Shown one piece after another: positions 5,644 to 5,847 of a DNA stretch of 5,847 nucleotides. The position numbers were made by a program, and so were the translations under genes. The stretch is from Clostridia bacterium (GTDB lineage: Bacteria > Bacillota > Clostridia > Oscillospirales > Ruminococcaceae). Location: the NCBI GenBank assembly GCA_021152595.1, contig JAGKVC010000186.1, positions 1 to 5,847 on the forward strand. The letters run 5' to 3'. The notes below the pieces were generated by a model. That model was not told where the DNA came from. It saw nothing but the letters and a program-made list of their open reading frames with translations, and did not search any database. How positions within the stretch are numbered: position 1 is the first letter of the stretch; the number at the start of each line of letters is the position of its first letter.

Positions 5644-5653
5644 ACATATTATA

Positions 5654-5807
5654 ACGGATAAACATAAATTAAACCTGAATATCAAATGAACAAATTGTGA
5701 ATTCTCAGCAATATTTTTATGAACGCTCATCAACATTACTATAAATATTAAAAAATGTATGATTGTATTTTTTTCATGGCGTTTTCGCGCACGGTTATGA
5801 AAATTCC
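5654..5807. other. AT-rich intergenic stretch, nothing recognised
   Basis: I see no gene with a ribosome site, no RNA gene and no strong dyad. An AAAAAAT/ATTTTTT pairing (5750-5756 with 5767-5773) is all A-T and weak. The AT-richness upstream of the edge promoter may help its activity. Confidence 0.5.
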
Positions 5808-5836
5808 TTGACACACGCTTTTTAATATGGTATGAT
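5808..5836 (+). promoter_or_regulatory. outward promoter at the right edge
   Basis: A perfect TTGACA (5808-5813) and TATGAT (5831-5836) are 17 bases apart, with TG at 5828-5829 extending the -10. Transcription should begin near 5843, so its gene lies beyond the window on the plus strand. Nothing can be said about the product. Confidence 0.82.
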
Positions 5837-5847
5837 GAAATCAGAAA

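Noticed and set aside
5583..5654. 23-codon GTG open frame after AAGGAG at 5575-5580
   Set aside because: Only 2 bases separate the ribosome site from GTG, the peptide is unremarkable, and it overlaps the hairpins better explained on the minus strand.
5380..5814. 144-codon minus-strand open frame with hydrophobic stretches
   Set aside because: It spans the regulator promoter, several hairpins and the AT-rich spacer. The hydrophobicity follows from AT-rich codons, and no ribosome site precedes it.

Overview
The window looks like chromosomal DNA from a fibre-degrading, cellulosome-forming Firmicute. Ruminococcus (R. flavefaciens / R. champanellensis type) is my best guess. The argument rests on one gene: a secreted xylan-degrading enzyme with an internal type I dockerin. 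Strong AGGAGG-type ribosome sites and TTGA-N17-TATAAT promoters also fit a Gram-positive. I could not run a search, so genus is an inference.

Layout. Positions 1-351 are non-coding and hold two compact GC-rich hairpins, then a perfect 24-base inverted repeat that carries a TATAAT box in each arm. Positions 352-1408 form a self-contained quinolinate synthase (nadA) unit: a near-consensus promoter, ribosome site, 305-residue gene and strong intrinsic terminator. Positions 1409-1702 are the control region of the next gene, with direct repeats, a promoter and a structured leader of about 90 nt. Positions 1703-4534 encode a 943-residue secreted protein ordered signal peptide, GH30 glucuronoxylanase, CBM22, dockerin, CE1-type esterase. 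A hairpin at 4580-4614 separates it from a convergent minus-strand gene (4641-5405) for an XRE-type helix-turn-helix protein with a four-cysteine zinc ribbon and an unrecognised C-terminal domain. Positions 5406-5847 are AT-rich and contain that gene's promoter, a set of minus-strand hairpins that could be a small RNA gene, and a plus-strand promoter at the right edge firing out of the window.

Function. The xylanase-esterase is the centrepiece. It should be exported, attached to a scaffoldin by its dockerin, bind xylan through CBM22, cut next to methylglucuronic acid side chains and remove ester decorations with the C-terminal module. nadA serves NAD synthesis and has no visible link to fibre degradation. 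The regulator faces the xylanase gene tail to tail, so control of the xylanase cannot be inferred from position. Each gene appears to have its own promoter, and there is no operon in the window.

The least explained parts are the candidate C-rich small RNA at about 5539-5643 (minus strand), the dyad-rich left end, and the repeats and leader upstream of the xylanase gene.
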